Shown here: positions 1 to 11,484 of the stretch, piece by piece
How the letters are laid out: the number at the start of each line of letters is the position of its first letter
Position numbering within the stretch: the stretch's first letter is position 1
Assembly: GCF_041146395.1 (NCBI RefSeq)
Contig: NC_090989.1
Span: 243,278,843 to 243,342,842, forward strand
DNA: 64,000 nt
Origin: Eulemur rufifrons
Taxonomy: Eukaryota > Chordata > Mammalia > Primates > Lemuridae
Reading direction: 5' to 3'
The notes under the pieces: generated by a model
Databases searched by the model: none
What the model was told of the DNA's origin: nothing
Seen by the model: only the letters and a program-made list of their open reading frames with translations
Made by a program: the position numbers and the translations under genes

Positions 1-1505
1 TTACTATATGCAAAATCCTGAGTTAGGCATTGCAGGGTTTAAGGAGAATGGTAAATACAGCCCCTGAACTGCTTACAATATAGAGAAATAGTCAACTTTT
101 CTGAGCACCAAAATGAGGATGTGTGGGGATCATCTGTGATTTTCTAGCTATGAATGATGGCTGTTATTCAATGTGTTTACGGTATTTTGATTTTGTAAAA
201 TTCTGATTTTAGAATATCCTGCCCCCTGGAGAGAATCTTCTAAGTGAGAAGTTATAAAGAGCCCATGGGACATGAGCATATCTGGCAGAGTGAGCCACAG
301 GAAGACTTGCATTCCTGGAATTCATGTGGATCAGTTATCTTGGTTCTGAAAATAGCACAGAGCTAGAAATATCTTCCAAAGAGAGAAGTTACAGGTCCAT
401 TAAGGAGGGAAAACATAGCAAGAAGAAGATGCCACATTTTTCTATGAGGTTTGTAATGGCGACAGCTAACATAAATTGTGGATTGGCATGGCAGTAAGGA
501 AAAGAAAAAGGCATGGATACTAGAGTCTTTTCAAAGAAAAATCTCCACAAGTCATAGTGATTGATTGCTATGTGTAATGAAAGATAGGGGATGTCAATGC
601 TGATGGAGTTTTCAAGCCTGCCTAATTGGGGAAATGCTAGTGTTATTAATGAAGGAAAGGAACAGCATGCTGAGCAATGTAGATGGAAGCAAAAAGATGA
701 GCTCAGTTTGGCAAGCAATCATCTGAGGGGAGAAAATAGAACAGCCAAGTGGGATCTTCAGCAGGAATTAAACACGACACAGCTGGAACTTAGGTGAGAG
801 AATAAGGTCGAAGGTATAGATTTGGGCATTATTTTTATAGACATTCTCCAGGAAGCAGACAGAACATTTGTAGCAAGAGAAAGAGGCCAGAACCCAGGCT
901 GAACTTTCAGAAACGCTCAAGAGTTCAGAGTTGGGGACAAGAAGAAGAAGAAGTGAAGCCAGGGTCCGAGACAGAGATCCAGCAAAGAGGTAGAATGCCT
1001 TACCTTGGAAATAGGTAAAGGGTGTTTCAAGGTTTCAAGACCGGTAATCAAGATATTCTTGAGCTTCTTATTCAAGAAATGTGTCGGTAAAGGGGAAAAA
1101 ACAAGATGGTAGCTAGAGAGGGCACCAAGATCAAGCGAAGATTTTCTTTCGAGGTGAAGGAGAAACACACAGGTTGGAAGTTTACACAGAGGGAGAGTTT
1201 GAAGATGACAGACAGAGAATAAATATAACAATAGTACTCTCAGGATCTAGTTTTAGAGAAAAATAAGGACACAGATTCCTTTGAGTTGGAGGAAAGAACA
1301 AGAGAAGGTTGAAATGTTTTGGAATAAAGTTGGGAACTTCTGAAGTTGCTCATTAAAAATTGAGTAGGAACTCATTCATCACTGAGTAAGAAGGTGGAGT
1401 TAAGTAGAATTAAGAGACTCTGGAGGAGATGTAGGGACTCATGTGTTAAGTATTCATCCACAAATGAGAAAAGAACTTGCAGCTAAGTGCTGAATTGGGT
1501 AGCAA
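1..1505. other. unassigned unique sequence
   Basis: I see no recognisable gene or repeat here. The plus strand is purine-rich, with a short GAA run near 940-952. Frames on either strand stay below about 110 codons and resemble no protein I know. Confidence 0.5.
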
Positions 1506-1560
1506 TTACAAAATAAATATTTGCTGAGTTCCTTCTATGTGTTGGGCACATCAGCCAAAT
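1506..1560 (-). repeat. short L2/MIR 3'-end fragment
   Basis: The stretch reads like the reverse complement of the L2/MIR tail, with an AATATTTGCTGAGT core followed by TTCTATGTGTTGGGCAC. It is short and diverged, so L2 and MIR cannot be separated. The 350 bases after it hold nothing I recognise. Confidence 0.45.
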
Positions 1561-1918
1561 ACACAGGGCTTCATCTTTCACTAGGAAAACTCTGTGACCT
1601 GGGTTCAAGGATGCACAGGGTCAAGGAGAGGACTATTTAGAATGGATGTGGGCATAGCACTGAAGCAAGTGCTGGGCAGGAGTCCAGAGTACTGTGACAC
1701 TCATAAAGTGCTACCCTAGATCCTAATAATTTATCTAGTCTTGTACTGACAAAACTTACCACCCTCAACATTCCCCAATTACATCTCAATCTTAGATATC
1801 ATTCCATTCAATGTTAAAAGGGCTTCTGTGAGGTCAGGTGATGAGGTCAAGCAGCTCCATATTTATTGATTTTATATATTTTTGTCTGTGTAGCAAGTCT
1901 ATACTGGTAAGATTTTGT

Positions 1919-2345
1919 TGTTGTTGTAACAGAATACCAACCTGAACTGACTTAAGGCAAGGAGGAATTAAATGGATCAAATAACTGATAACAGGAAGAG
2001 GAAGGTATGGCAGGGCCCCAGGGATGAATGAAGCCAGGGACATCACCCAGGCTCTCTCCATCTTTCCACACTGTTTCTAGCCACGAGTAAGCTTTACTTT
2101 GTCCTATTGCAGAATGACTTCTTCCTCTTAATGGGGAACATGGTCCCAGTCAGTGCCAAAGTCTCTTGTGATCATTCTCTCTGATTCCAAGATCAAAAAT
2201 CCTAGAGGAGTGCCCTGATAGTGATTATTCCTGGACTTAGGAATTATGGGCATGAGCACAAGGACTATGACTGGCCTGGACTATACACGTGTCCAGCCCT
2301 GGCTAATCATGGATGGTTGTGAGAAGGAGACTCAAAGTATGTTAG
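1919..2345 (+). repeat. ancient interspersed repeat, family not assigned
   Basis: The layout resembles an old mammalian repeat: an opening GTAACAGAATACCAACC, a 'gactTAAGGCAAggaggAATT' motif, a CT-rich middle and a later 'GACTGGCCTGGACTA' block. I recognise the style but cannot name the family. A RepeatMasker run would settle it. Confidence 0.35.
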
Positions 2346-2364
2346 AAGTTTTCAGCTGAAGTAA

Positions 2365-2650
2365 GTGAAAAGGAATAGTTCCCAAAAGAGGGGAGGAAAT
2401 TAATATTCTTAGGATAAATAAATAAATGTTAGCAGGTAGGTCTTTGATCTTTTTGGTGGTTTTATTATGATTCACTAAGTATGGATTTCTTTGTATTTAT
2501 CCAAAATAAGGGAAAAGGAATAGATCCCAGAAAGAAGGGAGGGAATTAGTATTCTTGGAATAAATAAATGTTAGCAGGTAGGTCTTTGATCTTGTTGGTA
2601 GTTTTATTATTATTCACCAGGTATGGCTTCATTTGTATTTATCTAAATAT
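2365..2650 (+). repeat. 145-bp tandem duplication (two copies)
   Basis: Copy one (2365-2509) and copy two (2510 to about 2650) align end to end. Each runs from GGAATAG(T/A)TCCCA through AAATGTTAGCAGGTAGGTCT to TTTGTATTTATC. Differences are scattered substitutions plus one extra AAAT unit in copy one, which points to an old local duplication. Copy two abuts an L1 3' end. Confidence 0.85.
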
Positions 2651-2654
2651 TCAT

Positions 2655-3020
2655 AAATAATTGAATAAATAAATTATAGTCTATTTTTGCTGTGGAATAC
2701 TATTCAGCAATGAAAATGAATGAACTACAGTTATACAACAGTCTGGATAAATCTCGTAAACATATCATTGAATAAAGGAAGACTTTTGCAAGATAATATA
2801 TACTAATTTTTTCCATTTATTAGAAAGTTAGTCTTTGACATTAGAAGTCAGAAGAACTTCACATTTGGCTAGGAGGGAGGGCACCAGGTGGCTGATAATG
2901 TCCTATTTTTTGATCCGGATGGTGTCACATGGATATGCTTACCTTGTAATAGTTCATTAAACCACATTATATACTTATAATTTGTGTGTTTCTACAGTAT
3001 ATTATACTTAAAAAGTTTTT
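2655..3020 (+). mobile_element. L1 3'-end fragment (L1M type)
   Basis: Typical L1M 3' features occur in order: GGAATACTATTCAGCAATGA, then GATAAATCTCGTAAACATA, a 'ttagaagtcagaa' block, 'ctgataatgtcctattttttgatccgg', and a terminal run near TATACTTAAAAAGTTTTTT. The copy is 5'-truncated, and no ORF2 coding sequence survives. Confidence 0.8.
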
Positions 3021-3088
3021 TCTACAAAAATGCTTGCTAGCAATAGGAGGGGGAAATAAAGAAATCTACTGGGTTTAGTTTGAACTTC

Positions 3089-3201
3089 TAGGGGTGGGGA
3101 ACCTGCGGCCCTAAGGCCACATGTGGCCTTCTTTCAAAAGGCCGCATTTAAGAACCTGGAAGGCCACATGTGGCCTTAAGGACACAGGTTCCCCACCCCT
3201 G
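3089..3201. mobile_element. nearly palindromic hAT-type MITE, 113 bp
   Basis: The ends are inverted copies: left TAGGGGTGGGGAACCTG, right CAGGTTCCCCACCCCTG. The inversion continues inward for about 43 bases with roughly four mismatches. The 16-base block GGCCACATGTGGCCTT lies in both arms (3115-3130 and 3162-3177). The CAGGGGTGGGGAACCTG terminus is typical of non-autonomous hAT elements. No 8-bp target duplication is obvious in the flanks. The family is not assigned. It lacks any transposase sequence. Confidence 0.75.
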
Positions 3202-3236
3202 CCTGGCCACGATTAAAAATCAATGATATAATTCTG

Positions 3237-3400
3237 TTTACTATTTTACAGACTAGGAAACAAAGATCCAGACATATTAAATCCCTGATTCTTGGTCTCA
3301 GAGATAATTAGTGACAGATTGAGAAATGAAGGCCGTCTTTGACTTGCAAACCAAAATCCACCAATCTGCCATAATATATGCAATTATTCTAGTTCTAGTA
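3237..3400 (-). repeat. MIR fragment
   Basis: Contains the reversed MIR core 'ctattttacagactaggaaac', followed by an eroded 'cagagataattagtgacag' segment matching the expected order. Confidence 0.55.
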
Positions 3401-3689
3401 CCAAAGACTGTATACATTCATTTCACATCTATCATGGGGCAGCCAGGGAGTCCTCATTCTGCTGTTTTGTGGCCCAGGGAGTGCTGGAATAGAAGTTTGA
3501 ACAGACTGCTGTACAACACATGTAGGAAGCCATTTTATACTGGTAGATAATGCATGTCTTCAGGGAGGTATATTTATATTTGTAGTAGATATTCCAAGAA
3601 GCACATGCTCAGTGCCTAGATGGGTGAACTGGTGCAGTACTGCCCAGAGTAAAACTTAGGACACATCACTTACCTGCTTAAGCAGTACG
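3401..3689. other. unassigned sequence
   Basis: No repeat or gene recognised. The 74-codon plus-strand frame at 3326-3550 partly overlaps the MIR and is treated as chance. Confidence 0.4.
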
Positions 3690-3815
3690 ATCAAGCTATA
3701 TGACCTTAGTACAACCTTTCTGTGCTTTAGTTCCCTTAGCTGTAAATTAGGGACAAGTTATGAAAGTTAATATATTTAAATGCTTAGTAAGGTGCTGAGC
3801 ACATAGGATAAGGCT
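3690..3815 (+). repeat. MIR
   Basis: MIR core in forward order: 'gctatatgaccttagtacaacc', a degenerate 'cctcagtttcctcatctgtaaa' segment, then TTAATATATTTAAATGCTTA and 'ggtgctgagcacatag'. Confidence 0.75.
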
Positions 3816-5867
3816 GCCCCAGTGGGAAGGAGTATTTTATCACTGACATTGTTTAGAATCACCAACATATGGTGGTCAGAAAAAGCAGACTCTGTTTTTG
3901 GTTTTATTATTGTTTTCTAATTCTCCATACACAATGCAACGCCTATTGCCTGCGCCTTAAGGAGATACTTCCACTTCCCCACCCTCCACCCCCTACACTG
4001 CCAGGTGCATGGAATGTACTACATACATGCTTGCTAGTTTCATTGTTATGATTTAGGTATGGGAGGCCATGTAGGAATTCTCCAGAAGAATTAGAGACAG
4101 GGAGGTAGAAAGGACCTTCTTGACAGTGGAATCAGCACACGCAAAGAGAAGTAGGTAAAAGGAGTATGTTCATTCAAACTATCAGCTAATACCTAAGCTG
4201 GAAGAAAACTGGACCTTCCTGAGGATAGTAGTGCCATCATTAAGAAGAAAAGCGAATCACTGTGAGGTTTTCCTTTGATAGGCATCACTGAAATCCACTT
4301 GCAGTTTCATATGAGATTCTTCTGCCTGCAGTTCAATATTTTCCCCAATCCTCAGCATTGTACTTGGTTGACTTTCTGCTCTAGAGAGTTAACGAAGGCT
4401 TGAAGATATCCGCCCTTGAGAGCACAATTCTGCCAATGAGCTATTTCTGTGCGGTGCTTCTTACTGCACCAATGTGAGCACCTACTTTAATGATAAGAAT
4501 AATCAACTGCTTTGTCTTTTAAAGGGTTTTTAATGCCAACACTCTACTTCTTCTCCATGAGTGCAGTCAAATAAAGAGAGTGACAAAGCCCAGTTAAATA
4601 ATTCATAAAAACACAACTATGGGGAAAAAAAAATCTAGCTTAGTTTTTCCATTAACCAGTGACTGGGCTGTTATCAAGGTAGAGGACTCCTTTACAGTGA
4701 GGACCGTGCACACCATTGTAGGAGTCCACATCAGAGGCAAGACTCATTTTACTAAAGAGTCCCAGGAGGACCAAATGGAAGAATTTTAAGAGATAGCTAA
4801 AAGAATGCCACCACAACATCATGTAGCAAAAAAATGCCAAAAAAACCCTCTATTTCAGCTAAAATTAAAAATAAGAAATAACTGTAACTTACTCTAGCAA
4901 ATAAATATCACCTGTAATTATAATCTCCAACTTCTCCTAAGGAGAGGCCCAAAGTAGAAAGCAAAACAAAATAGACCAAAACCAATAAGATCATCTAGAA
5001 CAAAAATCCAGAATTATTCCCATTGGAGAACATGGACTAGGTTAAAGAATTTTTAAGCTATAGATTGTCTTTATGTATCTACAAAGCTCAGAACACTATG
5101 TAACAGAATTTGTACCAAATAAGAATTATTTTTGTCACCATTGTTGATCTTTTTATTTTAAATAGAAGTCATACATGAGCATACTTAGAAAATTCAAAAG
5201 ACCCCTAGATCCCTAGTAACAATATGTAAAGCAAAAAAGCTCCTGCCTCCCCTCTCTCTGCCAGCTGGTAGCATTTCTGATTTCTGATGCAGATATGCAC
5301 ACACTGCTCACTGCTGGGTGAGGGAAAGACGAAATCGCATGTGTGAGCCCCACTCTGAACAGCGCCTGCTGAACACCCAACACCAACATTCTTAGCACAC
5401 CTGCAGCTGGGTGCTTTATCCCCATGGCGTCAAGGGATGGCTGGGGTGTGTCCAGCCAGCAGAGCCACAGGAGAAGTCCCATCAGGGTTGACTTTGCTAG
5501 CCAGTGGCAGTAGCAGCAGGCTGTAGGTGGGAGGCAAGCCTAGTATTCCAGCAACTGTGGGTGTTAGAGGATCCCCCAGCAGCACCCCCATGTCTGAGCG
5601 CCCTGGGACCTACAATGCCAAGGTATTTGCATTGAGTCCCACACCCAAGATGGGAACAGACCCTTCTCAGCCCCCTGCTCCTGCTCAATCAAGTCCTCTT
5701 CTCCCATTCAGAGACCTGTGAGGACCTCTAAGCACGGGGACCCATAACCATCTCAGAAGCAGTCCCTGTGACTGGCAAGCTAAGAATTATTTTTAAAACA
5801 GTAAAATCCCATTACACTGAACCCTAATAATAGAGTGTACTCTCTAGCCTAGGCCAAATGACACATC
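3816..5867. other. unassigned sequence, GC-richer at 5210-5760
   Basis: No named repeat or gene. The 5210-5760 segment is GC-richer than its surroundings, with overlapping chance frames on both strands (5213-5482, 5497-5688, 5527-5721). None looks like a known protein, and I see no splice-bounded exon. It may be an old LTR or unique DNA. Confidence 0.4.
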
Positions 5868-6108
5868 CCAACATAGTGCTTAGGAGCACAGTCCCTGGAG
5901 CCTCCACCTCAGTTTGCAGCCTGGATCCACCACTCTCTAGTTGCATGACCTTGGACATGTTAATTAACCTCTATGAGCTTCAATCTCCTTGTTTATAAAA
6001 TGGGGTTAATAGTACTACCCACCACATGGAGTTGCTGTTAAAATTAAATGAGGTTTTGACAGAAAACCCTTGGAACAGTGCCTAAAACATAGAACTCTCT
6101 TTATTAAT
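5868..6108 (+). repeat. near full-length MIR
   Basis: All MIR landmarks appear in order: 'gagcacagtccctggagcc', 'tagttgcatgaccttgg', a cctctatgagcttcaatctcc segment, 'ttataaaatggggttaatag', 'ttgctgttaaaattaaatgag' and the 'aacagtgcctaaaacatag' tail. Confidence 0.85.
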
Positions 6109-6905
6109 CTTAGCTACTTTTTTTTTTAACTTATTAACCATTACCTCAGCACAGGTACATGACCAGTGTGCTTGGGGAGGCAAAACTCTAGTGAAATTAA
6201 ACACACAGAATGTAATTCATGCTGTCAGAATGCTTGGGCAAGGATCTCATGAATCCTTGTGACATTCATGAGAACACAACACCTTGCGCTGCAGTCAGAA
6301 CGGAAACATCAGCCTCTAAGAAAGTCAGAGGAAATGGAAATCGCCCACGCACCTTGAAAGCAACAGGCCCCAAACTTAACTCGTTATCTTCTCATCCCTC
6401 TCTCACCCCGTTTCCCATGTGCCTCATCTTCCTCCTCCTGCTCCTTTATTTTCTATATCTCAGGGAATAACATGGCCCCTATCCAGGGGCCCCACTGAAA
6501 CTGTAGGTAGTCAGGCACCTACAAGTCAACTGACATTTCACCCCCTGCCTTAACCCCCTCATTACTAGGGCCTTGGAAATAGATCATTTCCATCCACACC
6601 ACTCTAAGCACACTGCTGCCGGCCTGGACTCTGCCCACACTATTTCTCTGCAGTACTGTTGCAATTGACTCCTTATGCATCTCTCTGCTGCTACACTTGC
6701 TTCAGGACAATCATTCTCTGCAAAACCTTTACAAGAATGTTTCAAACTTTCAAAACCAATTGGGGCACTTCCCCAATAAAAATCTACATTTCTTTCGAGC
6801 CACCTCCCTGTTCCTCTCTCCACCCTTAATTCCTTCCTCTTCCAAGGTCCTATTTTACCCTGTATACACAGACTCACTGCAGGTTCCCCAATCTCCCACT
6901 TTCCC
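6109..6905. other. pyrimidine-rich unassigned sequence, possibly eroded L2
   Basis: C/T-rich text leads into a clear L2 segment and may be its diverged upstream part. The 83-codon frame at 6219-6470 and the opposing 6584-6919 frame are unrecognised. Confidence 0.35.
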
Positions 6906-7035
6906 TCCCACCTCTCCACTCTGGGCGCATGCCCTTTCCTCTGCTTGGTATTTTTCCATTGATTTGTCTACCCAGAAATCTCCAACTCACCCTACAAGGC
7001 CCAGCTCAAACGCTGCCACCTCTCTGTAGCCTTTG
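6906..7035 (+). repeat. L2 fragment
   Basis: Forward L2 hallmarks: 'cctttcctctgcttggtat', then 'aatctccaactcaccctacaaggcccagctcaaacgctgcc' and a 'gtagcctttgctgccttc' block equivalent to the L2 GGCCTTCCCTGACC region. Confidence 0.7.
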
Positions 7036-7374
7036 CTGCCTTCTGCAGGCTGCAGACACAGATGTTCTACCTTCTGTGCAGCATACACAGCGCTCCGGAA
7101 GTCAATGTTCTCACCATTTCGTAATGGCTGGTTTGCAGGAATATCCTCCAGCTCCAGCGCTGTGTCTGGGTATTGTACACCATGATAATGACAGTGACAA
7201 CAATGTAATAATAATAGTTATTCCTTTTGTTGACAATAGTGGCTATTAGTATTAAGTCTTTGGCAGATTCTAGTCACTTTGCTAAGTCATTTATTAGCTT
7301 GAATGGCATAGAATTGCTGTTTTTATTGGTCAAAATGGTCGTATATTGTGGATTTCATGTAGTTCAACCTAAAA

Positions 7375-7565
7375 CGTGCACCATTTTAATCTTCACCACT
7401 ATCCTAAGAGGTAGATATGTTATTGTCCCCATTCTATGAGTGAGAAAATTGAGTCTCTGAGATTTTAAGTAACTTTGCCCAAAGTGACACAACATCAAGA
7501 AAGTAAAGGAACCAAGACTCTAAACCAGGACTGCCTGACTCCCAAGGCTCTTAACCAGTATTATT
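7375..7565 (-). repeat. MIR
   Basis: Reverse-strand MIR: 'atcttcaccactatcctaagaggtag', 'gtccccattctatgagtgag', a degenerate 'taagtaactttgcccaaagtgacac' and ending 'aaccaggactgcctgactcc'. A diverged extension may start near 7205. Confidence 0.8.
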
Positions 7566-8655
7566 ATTAATATAGTCCAACTCCCAGAACTCTATTTAAG
7601 TTAATCAACTAATGAAGTGCTAATATGGGGGTCCCTGAAGATATAATGATGGTCATCTAACATAAAGAGTTAAGCTGGCATTCAGCAAGTCTAAGGAAGG
7701 ACAAATCCTGATGTTTATGTCTGAGTTAAAATAAAGCAGTCTTCTCAGCAGCAAGCAAAAGCTGTTAAATATTGAAATGAGTTAATGAGGAAGGTTATAG
7801 ACTCTCCTTCAAGGGAAGGATTTCTTCTCCCAATGGAGAATAGGTTCTCATCTCTCTGAGGTGGCTTAAATATAATCCTTTGTGAAGGTCAATAAATTGG
7901 TTCGCCAAGTCCCTTCCAGGCTCCTTATGATACTCGGATACACTGGCTTAATGTGGCTCAGCGTGTGGCCTGAAAATGGAGGGTGCTGATCTCCCAGCCA
8001 GAAATAATCTCTTCCTCCTTTAAACTCTCTCAGCCCTCTGACTCCACCTTCTCTGTGACATGTGTAGTGATTTTTGTGTGCTGTTCTGACTTCCGCTAGA
8101 GAAAAGCCCATCTAAAGCACAAAGAGTGTATGCTTCATTCTGACATCTCCCACAGTGCCTAACGCAGCGCTGAATGCTACATTTCTTAAAATTTGCTCAA
8201 ATGGCCCTTCTTTTTCTCTTCTGAAAGAATCCTGTAGTATCAACTGCAAACAAGGCCATGATTTTTGTCTAAAATTTATTGTCAAAATTAAACAACTCAC
8301 ACCCTGAGAACAAAGTTTTCCTAAGTGTGCTGTTGGTCCAAAGATGAACCAGCATTTGAGTTAATAAGAACAAGGTCTAGCTGGATACCTGACAGATGAC
8401 AGCATGTCCAAATATCTAAGCAAGTGTGTAACAATCCCCAGTCAGAGTCACTACCATCTCCAAATAATTCTAATGGGGAAGTTTTTCTATAATTGTCACT
8501 CCATAGAAACATAACTTTTATGATTATAATAAGTACAATAAAAATTGCTCTAGACTTATTCTCAATAAAAATAACAATAACTACACTTGCACAGAACATT
8601 AAAGTGGGGAAAAAAAAACAAAAAAAAATCTTCCAAATGGTTTGGCTCATTTGAT
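7566..8655. other. unassigned sequence
   Basis: No gene or repeat recognised across this kilobase. The AT-rich part at 8500-8600 gives chance frames only. Confidence 0.4.
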
Positions 8656-8835
8656 CCATATCACAGTTCTTACCATTTATATCAGCACTCTAGAGGATAT
8701 TTACAGGAAACTTGGATCAGAGAGATGAAGAAAATTGCTATGAGTCACAAAGCTAGCAATAGCAGGGTCTAGACTAGAACTCAGGCATTTTCCTCATTCC
8801 AAATCTGATAATTTTTCCACTGTGTCTATCTGTCC
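8656..8835 (-). repeat. MIR, diverged
   Basis: Reverse MIR order: 'gagagatgaagaaaattgc', 'atgagtcacaaagctagcaatagcag', then 'gaactcaggcattttcctcattcc'. Confidence 0.6.
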
Positions 8836-8847
8836 ACATGGCCAATC

Positions 8848-8888
8848 TTAAAAAAAAAAAAAAAAAAAAAGGAAAGAAAAAAAGCATT
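8848..8888. repeat. poly-A tract
   Basis: A run of about 20 A followed by ggaaagaaaaaaa. It has no recognisable retrotransposon body next to it, so it stands as a simple low-complexity tract. Confidence 0.8.
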
Positions 8889-9017
8889 TTCAGCTCAGCA
8901 GTAAAGAAAATCAAGTTCCAGAGAAAGTGACCAATTTGCTGGAAGACGCACATTTTCTTAATTTTGGTAATTGAGCTGAAACATTAATTCCTCATGTCTT
9001 ATAAAAAATACCAAAAA

Positions 9018-9277
9018 TGCCGATAGTTAACATCACTGAGCATTTACATCTGGCCACTGTATTAAGTGCTTTCCGTGGAGCATCTCATTTAACCCCTGTA
9101 AGTATGGAAGGTTGAGCCTCTTCCCAGTTTACCAAGGTGGAAACTACAGCTGACAGAGATGAAGAAATTTCATCAAGGTCACGTGGTTGGGAGAGTTAAG
9201 TGACAGAGCTATGATCTGAACCCATATCAGCTAAACCCAGAATTGAATTCTTAACCACCACGCTAATCTGCTGTGCC
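9018..9277 (-). repeat. near full-length MIR
   Basis: Complete reverse MIR order: 'actgagcatttacatctggcc', 'catctcatttaacccctg', 'cccagtttaccaaggtggaaac', 'catcaaggtcacgtggttggg' and 'gaattcttaaccaccacgc'. It abuts a MER5 element directly. Confidence 0.85.
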
Positions 9278-9450
9278 ACTGGTTCTCAAAGCTTGGTGCC
9301 AGGTGTTCAGCATCAGCATCCCTGGGAACTTGTTAGAAATGTAACCTCTCTGGATACACCCCACAGAAGGTCTGGGAGTAAGGCCCAGAAACCTGTGTTT
9401 TAAGCCCTCCGGGTGCTTCTGAGGCACAGTAAAATTTCAGAAACACCATG
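9278..9450 (-). mobile_element. MER5A-type hAT-Charlie element
   Basis: Begins CACTGGTTCTCAAAGC and contains 'tgggaacttgttagaaatg', an eroded GGTCTGGGAGTAAGGCCCAG and 'gggtgcttctgaggcacagtaaaatttcagaaac'. Length and both ends match MER5A, a non-autonomous, long-dead DNA transposon. Confidence 0.8.
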
Positions 9451-9559
9451 CGAGGCTGCAACAAGAGTAAATGGCAGCCATTTACAAGGCTTCTATACAC
9501 GCTCCGTGTTGTAGGGGGATGCAAAAAGGAAGTAAGAGAAGTGGGGGACAACTAATGAA

Positions 9560-10090
9560 GCTGTCGAAAATGAAAATCTTCAGGGGATATTAAAGCCAAA
9601 AAAGGGAAGAAATAACCTTAACTAGTGCATGCAGAAGCTGAAAACAGCAATGATGAGCAATTAATCAGGCAATATGTTACACTGTAATCAAAGTTCAGAA
9701 AATTCCGGAAGGACTAAATGACACAGAGTTTATTACTGCATGGTAAATGATCATTAATAAAACGTAGCTGTTAAAAGAACTAAAGAGATGAATAATTGTG
9801 GAAGGAAATGTCAGCTGTAGAAGGAACAACTTGTGGTCTTAATCACTTGGAGAAATTACAGGTGTGGACTCAGAATCAAAAGAAAAGAATGGAAATTAGC
9901 TGTGGTATAAGAGAAATATGGCATGAACTTGATAGCTCTTTTTAAACAAAATCATGGTAGTTGTAGAGACACTGTACATTAGTTAATGACAGTTTGACCT
10001 CGCTAACATTTCAGCGGCTAAAAATAATGAATTTACATAATTTTAACAGCACATTGTTTGGCATTGATCCCCACCTCTGGTGTGGAAACA
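9560..10090. promoter_or_regulatory. candidate conserved noncoding element
   Basis: A repeat-free, AT-rich block with many homeodomain-like TAAT/ATTA cores, such as GATCATTAATAAAACG, GAGCAATTAATCAGGC and ATTAGTTAATGACAGTTTGA. The texture resembles a developmental enhancer, with no coding frame. This is inference from composition; conservation was not measured. Confidence 0.3.
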
Positions 10091-10639
10091 AAAAACTCTC
10101 TCGTAGGAGTTGCTAAAATACAGAGATTGCTTGACTTGGAATTTACCTGCCCCTCCCCGCCCCCATTATTCCTTGGATTTAGCTGGCTGGTGACCTCCAC
10201 TGATCTATAATTTTTTTACAGGACTATGCACACAAATGCCTCTGAAGAGAGAACTAAGAGCAGCTTCCAAGGGCATATCATTCCCATATCATTCATTACA
10301 TCTCTTTAGAGGATTGCTTTTTCAAAGTGCAATGTGGAGAGACTGAAAAGTGATATCAAGAAGGAAAAACACCTAATAATAACCTGCAAGGGAGTATGAA
10401 AATAAAAAGAATTCCAACAGAGACACCAACAGTCATTATACACCAAAACTGTAGGTTATTCCTTTCATTTGATGGCTACTAATGTGAGGTCCATAAAAAA
10501 ACAAAACAACAACAAAAACTCCATCAGTTGTTTAGGGGGAAGCAAATCAAAGAGAATACATTAATTGAAGTTGTCAAAGAAAATATTAACCAGTAAAATG
10601 GTCTAAATGGGCTTTACCAGGAAAAGGTATGCTCTTTAA
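10091..10639. other. unassigned sequence
   Basis: No repeat or gene recognised. A short A-rich segment lies at 10495-10520. Confidence 0.4.
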
Positions 10640-11400
10640 CGCAGCATTTTGCAACAATTCTTCATTCCCACATCAACAAAAATTAACTAAAATGTATTCA
10701 CTACTTACTGCACGCCAGGAATCACCTCTTATAATTTTCACAGCAACTCTGATGTATGACTTTGTTGCCCTCCTTCCATTTCATATTTTACAGATAAATA
10801 AATTGAAGGCAGAAAGTTAAAGTTACTGTGGTATTTAGTCTTCAAAAATGGTCCCAAATAATTCTGCCCCTTACTATATGTACAAGCTGTTCCACCCATA
10901 AAAAAATGGAATTTAAATTCCCTCCCTCTTGAATCTGTGCTGAGTCTGAGACTTATTTCATCAATACAATGCAGAGAAAGAAATATCATGAGTCTTCCAA
11001 GCCAGTAATTAAGAAGACCTGGCAGCTTCTACATCTTGAAATGTAGCCACCATGCTGTAAGGAAGCCCAAGAAGCCATGTGGAGAGGTTCCTGTGGAGAA
11101 TAATCAAGACCCCTGGCTGATAGTTTCAGCTGAGCTCCCAGCCAACAGCCAGCAGCAACTTGCCAGTTATGTGAGTGAACCATCATAGATGTTGATTTCC
11201 CAGCCCCAGACAAGATACTCCAACTGACAGTGCATGGAACAGAGATAAGCTGTTTCCACCAAGCTCTACCCAAATTGCAAAATCATTACTGTTTTAAGCC
11301 ACTATGTTTTGGGGTGGTTTATTACATATCAATGGATACTAAACTCTTAGCTACCTGAAGTTATAAAGTGAGATGATCCAACACCAGGTGGGCCATACCT
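10640..11400 (-). repeat. MIR interrupted by an MLT1 LTR
   Basis: The left part (to 10826) shows reverse MIR text: 'ttcatattttacagataaataaattgaaggc' then 'aaagttaaagtta'. The right part (from about 11345) resumes with 'cttagctacctgaagttataaagtgag'. The gap is the LTR described next. The right-hand match is weak. Confidence 0.5.
10827..11345 (+). mobile_element. MLT1-type MaLR solo LTR
   Basis: Starts TGTGGTATTTAGTCTTC and contains 'gtagccaccatgctgtaaggaagcccaagaagccatgtgg' in the position of the MLT1 'gccatgttgtgagg' block. It ends with the diagnostic TTTTAAGCCACTATGTTTTG followed by 'ggtttattacatatcaatggata'. About 520 bp, with no internal retroviral sequence on either side. Confidence 0.75.
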
Positions 11401-11484
11401 TTCACTCTCAAATATATTAAACTGCAAATGAGGATATGCAATGAAAGGATTCCAATCAGAGGCAGGGGTGATTAAAGACATGCT

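Noticed and set aside
5210..5760. GC-richer block as a promoter or exon
   Set aside because: CpGs are sparse, no coherent frame or splice pair, and an eroded repeat is as likely.
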